A stretch of DNA of 64,000 nucleotides, from contig NZ_RHNX01000010.1 of NCBI RefSeq assembly GCF_003946335.1, positions 1-64,000 of the forward strand. The letters are read 5' to 3'. This document shows, piece by piece, positions 61,105 through 64,000 of this stretch. The notes below the pieces were generated by a model, which worked only from the letters and a program-made list of their open reading frames with translations, did no database searches and was not told the origin of the DNA. Numbering within the stretch: the stretch's first letter is position 1; each line of letters opens with the position of its first letter. Origin of the DNA: Levilactobacillus fujinensis. Its GTDB lineage: Bacteria > Bacillota > Bacilli > Lactobacillales > Lactobacillaceae. A program made the translations under genes and the position numbers.

Positions 61105-62361
61105 CTATTTCTTTAAATTTGCCTGACGAACGGCTTGAAGTGCCGCCGTCGCTTGCGCCGTGGTCGGCTGCTTGAATTGGGCCAACCGTTGCGTCACGGC
61201 TGGTAATTCTGTTGGGGTCGCTCCCACGGACAGTGCTAGTGACTTGCGCTGAAGCGACATGTGACCACGCTGAATGCCATCGGTCACGAGTGCCCGCAGT
61301 GCCGCCACATTCTGTGCCAGCCCCACGGCGGCCGTCATGCCCATGAGTTCACGGGCGTTGTCAACCTGAGCGAGTTGCTGGTTTATCTGCACTAACGGCA
61401 ACACCTTGGTCGCCCCGCCAACGAAGCCAAGCGCTAAAGGAATCGTCAGTTCACCGTGCAGGACTCCTGCACTGACCCACCAGCGACTTAGGCCTTGATA
61501 ACGCCCATTTCGGCTAGCATACGCGTGCACGCCACTTTCGACGGCTCGCCAATCGTTGCCCATGGCAAGCACCACGGCATCGATACCGTTCATAATCCCC
61601 TTGTTGTGAGTTACGGCGCGGTACGGATCGACCTGCGCGTAATCGCTAGCCTCAGCAATTCGTTTGGCCACTGTGGCACCCGCAATTGTCTTCGTCTTTA
61701 ACTGCCCAACCGGCACGGCACAACTCGCCGTTACCAGACTGTGCGTGGCGTAATTACTAAGAATACTCATCAAAATATCCACGTCGAAGTGTGCCTTGAT
61801 TTCGGTAGCGACGGCTTCAGTCAGCGTGTTGACTAAATTGGCTCCCATCGCCTCACCAACGTCGATGAACAGGTCTAAGGAGACCCAGTCCGGCGGCAAA
61901 ATACGAACGCGCAAGGACCGAGCGCCGCCACCGTGCGTGAGCAACGTGGGGTGCGCCGCATCGGCCACCTTTAGGAGTTTCTTCTCATGGCTCATCAGCC
62001 AATCCTGTAAGTGCTGTGGATCACGGACGTGGCTAAACACAATCTGGCCCATCAACTCGCGCCGAGAGACTTCGGTCGTGATTCCTGTAGCGCTAGTCAG
62101 CAAACGGCCACCATTGCTGGCAGCGGCAATCACTGACGGTTCCTCGGTCACCATGGGAACGGCCACGTCGCACCCGTTGACCCGCAGATTGACAGCCACC
62201 CCCTCGGGCAACCCATAAGTCGTTAAATAGTTTTCAATTAAATCTTCATCGGTGGCCTGCCGACGCTGTGCCAGCAATGCCAATTGTGCCACCGTCAAAT
62301 GACTGGTACGCGCAAGCTGATCGCGTCGTACCCGATAAGGTAACCGGTAAAAAGCCGTCAT
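61105..62361 (-). CDS. mvaA: hydroxymethylglutaryl-CoA reductase, class II
   Basis: 418 residues, ATG with AAAGGAG upstream. Makes mevalonate from HMG-CoA for isoprenoids. The N-terminus FYRLPYRVRRDQLARTSHLT and the EEPSVIAAASNGGRLL block are class II traits. VGEAMGANLVNTLTEA and the Asp-containing GNDWRAVESG block follow. It runs in reductive direction in Gram-positive cocci and lactobacilli despite the usual degradative label. It leads the operon with the HExxH protein, Sir2 and a small membrane protein. Confidence 0.94.
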   Translation of the reverse strand: MTAFYRLPYRVRRDQLARTSHLTVAQLALLAQRRQATDEDLIENYLTTYGLPEGVAVNLRVNGCDVAVPMVTEEPSVIAAASNGGRLLTSATGITTEVSRRELMGQIVFSHVRDPQHLQDWLMSHEKKLLKVADAAHPTLLTHGGGARSLRVRILPPDWVSLDLFIDVGEAMGANLVNTLTEAVATEIKAHFDVDILMSILSNYATHSLVTASCAVPVGQLKTKTIAGATVAKRIAEASDYAQVDPYRAVTHNKGIMNGIDAVVLAMGNDWRAVESGVHAYASRNGRYQGLSRWWVSAGVLHGELTIPLALGFVGGATKVLPLVQINQQLAQVDNARELMGMTAAVGLAQNVAALRALVTDGIQRGHMSLQRKSLALSVGATPTELPAVTQRLAQFKQPTTAQATAALQAVRQANLKK

Positions 62362-62431
62362 CGACCATCGACTCCTTTCAATCGTGTAAATATTGCGAAG
62401 CTAGTGCGTGTCGCTTATTGTACGAACGCTT

Positions 62432-62971
62432 CACAGGCTTCGGTCGGTCCCCACAGTATGGGCGTCTGCCAGCCGCAGAAAAAATCCACAGTCCCTAAAC
62501 CACTCTCTCTAACACCCACCACTAGGTAGCGAAAGGCCACTGGAAAATCCAGTCAACGTTAACTCGTGTTGCCGGAGCCGGAGGAGACTAGGTACGGAGT
62601 CCGTGTCGGTGCTGTTAGCTAGCGTTTCTGCTAGGTTACAGCACGGGACGGCTTGGAGACTCGCTCTTGGCGGCTTCAAGGTGAGACCGAAGACCGCTGC
62701 ATAGGCTTCGGTCGGTCCCCACAGTATGGGCGTCTGCCAGCCGCAGGTAAAATCCCCATAATCACTAAACCAATCTCTCCAACAACCCACCTCTAGGTAG
62801 CGAAAGGCCACCGGAAAATCCAGTCAACATTAACTCGGGTTGCCGGAGCTGGAGGAGACTAGGTACGGAGTCCGTGTCGGTGCTGTTAGCTAGCGTTTCT
62901 GCTAGGTTACAGCACGGGACGGCTTGGAGACTCGTCTTTCGAGGCTCCAAGCCGCCTCTGAAGACCGCTCT
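62432..62971. repeat. tandem 268-271-bp non-coding repeat between mvaA and ppx
   Basis: Two near-identical units begin at about 62436 and 62704 (GGCTTCGGTCGGTCCCCACA) and run through CTAGGTAGCGAAAGGCCAC, GGAGACTAGGTACGGAGTCC and GGTTACAGCACGGGACGGCT. Inside is stem GTGCTGT.A.CTAGC / GCTAG.T.ACAGCAC. An inverted, diverged stretch CGTAGTACCTAGTCTCC follows at 62999-63015. The GGGACG..TGG.AGAC..TTGGCGGCTT and CTGCCAGC blocks align with the centre of the 42310 MITE-like element. No reading frame is convincing. Confidence 0.75.
62920..62954. terminator. strong hairpin downstream of ppx
   Basis: CGGCTTGGAGACTCG / CGAGGCTCCAAGCCG with one mismatch and a 5-nt loop. It shares its sequence with the hairpin module of the 46001 element. 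It lacks a U-run, so intrinsic termination is doubtful. Confidence 0.45.
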
Positions 62972-63030
62972 TCAGGCTTCAGAGGTCGCCCCACGGACGT
63001 AGTACCTAGTCTCCGCAGGCGGCATCAGGG

Positions 63031-63951
63031 TTACCGTTGACTCAGGTATTCCGAGATGATGCCTTCGCGGACGCCGCTTTCGGAGAAGATGACCCTATCC
63101 GAATCCAACATCTGCAGCAGTGTCACCAACGGCAACATCCCGCCAATGATAATGTCGGCACGTTCCGGCTCCAAGCCGGAGATTCGCCGTCGTTCGGCTA
63201 GTCGCACTTCCAACAACCGTTCAAAGGTCTTCATAACCTGGCCGGTAGTCAGTCGGTAACCGTGGATATTTTCCACGTGTAAGATTTTTTGCTGCTGCCG
63301 ATTCATCCGGGCCAGCGTCCGATTCGCGCCACCCAACAAGACAAGCGGGAGGTGTTTCGCATCATTTAGCCACCAGATGTCCTGAAGCCGTTCGCGCAGA
63401 AAGACCTGAGCCGAGAAGAGGTCAACGGCTGTCACTTGGTCGTCGAGATGAAACTGTTCGGAGAGGTTGACGGCACCAAACGGCACACTGATCAGATTGG
63501 CATCACGACTATTTTTTACGTGGACCAGTTCACAACTGGCCCCACCGGTATCCAAAAGGAGACAGTCCTTAATTTTCAAGCGGTTGACGGCCCCTAAGTA
63601 GTCATAGTAGGCTTCCTGATCACCCGACAGCACTTCAAGCTGAATATCGGTTGCCTCGGCCACGCGTTTCAAGAAATCATCGCGGTTACGCGCTTGACGC
63701 ACTGCCGCTGTCGCAATCCCCCGGACAATTAAATGGGGAAGTTGTTCATAGTAGGGCCGAAACGACTTTAACGCCGCAATCGTGCGGTCCATCGCATTCG
63801 GTTGGAGAATTTTCTCGGGCCCCATGCCCTCTGACAAACGACTATCGACCTTGACTCGGTTAACTTCCCGATAGGTGCCGTCATCGTGCAGCTCATTAAC
63901 GGCCATGCGGACCGAATTTGACCCCAAATCAACAATGGCTAAATTTTGCAT
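63031..63951 (-). CDS. ppx: exopolyphosphatase / guanosine pentaphosphatase family
   Basis: 306 residues. Actin-like ATPase fold: MQNLAIVDLGSNSVRMAV phosphate loop at the start, DxGGASCELVHV second loop (LLLDTGGASCELV, about 138-150) and a third Gly loop in LVLLGGANRTLAR. It is the short form without the HD-like C-terminal domain of E. coli Ppx. It hydrolyses polyphosphate or pppGpp. In lactobacilli it usually neighbours polyphosphate kinase, but the next gene lies outside the window. Confidence 0.9.
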   Translation of the reverse strand: MQNLAIVDLGSNSVRMAVNELHDDGTYREVNRVKVDSRLSEGMGPEKILQPNAMDRTIAALKSFRPYYEQLPHLIVRGIATAAVRQARNRDDFLKRVAEATDIQLEVLSGDQEAYYDYLGAVNRLKIKDCLLLDTGGASCELVHVKNSRDANLISVPFGAVNLSEQFHLDDQVTAVDLFSAQVFLRERLQDIWWLNDAKHLPLVLLGGANRTLARMNRQQQKILHVENIHGYRLTTGQVMKTFERLLEVRLAERRRISGLEPERADIIIGGMLPLVTLLQMLDSDRVIFSESGVREGIISEYLSQR

Positions 63952-64000
63952 TGTCTATCCCCCATTTCAACTTAGCCGAAGTAGTCCACACCAATTGCGT

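Noticed and set aside
62509-62950. Two similar minus-strand frames within the tandem repeat (both with AVPCCNLAETLANSTDTDSVPSLL)
   Set aside because: The likeness follows from the DNA repeat. The frames differ at their ends, lack ribosome-binding sites and overlap strong RNA stems.

Overview
The window is a chromosomal segment of a lactic acid bacterium of the Lactobacillaceae, most likely Levilactobacillus (the L. brevis group) or a close relative. Support comes from a csc/WxL surface-protein cluster, an LPQTxE-type sorting signal, a type B ribosomal protein L31, acetolactate synthase/decarboxylase, a class II HMG-CoA reductase and the Firmicutes gene order metG-tatD-rnmV-rsmA-veg-ispE ... 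purR-glmU-prs. The genus call is an inference; no rRNA or tRNA gene was seen.

Layout. 0-10.4 kb: cell-surface locus on the minus strand. A class A sortase lies upstream of a small LPQTSE-anchored protein, two WxL proteins, a DUF916/DUF3324 membrane protein, and two large paralogous proteins with an L-type lectin domain and a C-terminal WxL domain. 11.4-16.3 kb: rpmE2, a MurA whose catalytic Cys is Asp, and a TetR regulator divergent from a MacB-like ABC exporter. 16.8-19.7 kb: alsS-alsD (pyruvate to acetoin) divergent from a MarR regulator, with a strikingly symmetric double operator. 20.1-23.0 kb: pyrG with a CTP-sensing attenuator, rpoE, and a DUF1934 gene. 23.5-26.5 kb: lipL-like transferase, HD phosphohydrolase and HAD phosphatase.

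26.7-51.4 kb: the old block prs-glmU-purR // ispE-veg-rsmA-rnmV-tatD-metG. It is split between purR and ispE by about 12 kb carrying a Zur-box zinc ABC transporter, an alpha/beta hydrolase, a PTS-independent beta-glucoside operon (GPH symporter, ROK repressor, GH1 phospho-beta-glucosidase, ROK kinase) and a uracil-DNA-glycosylase-like gene. An AT-rich gene of foreign look lies between ispE and veg. 51.7-57.5 kb: GH43-MFS-GH2 glycan operon divergent from an AraC regulator. 58-64 kb: DUF72, an operon of mvaA, a HExxH protein, a Sir2 deacylase and a small membrane protein, then ppx/gppA.

The most unusual content is between the genes. A non-coding interspersed repeat recurs about 15 times. It has terminal inverted repeats near CTRAAGGTTGAAAG, and two full-length copies show 7-bp target-site duplications, so it looks like a MITE-type non-autonomous element. 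A tandem array at 62.4-63.0 kb is a distant relative. A second family is a composite 3'-UTR RNA element: a GTGGGACA hairpin of about 112 nt, a short linker and a terminator hairpin. It sits just after the stop codon of several genes, always in the sense direction, and its stems differ between copies by compensating base changes.
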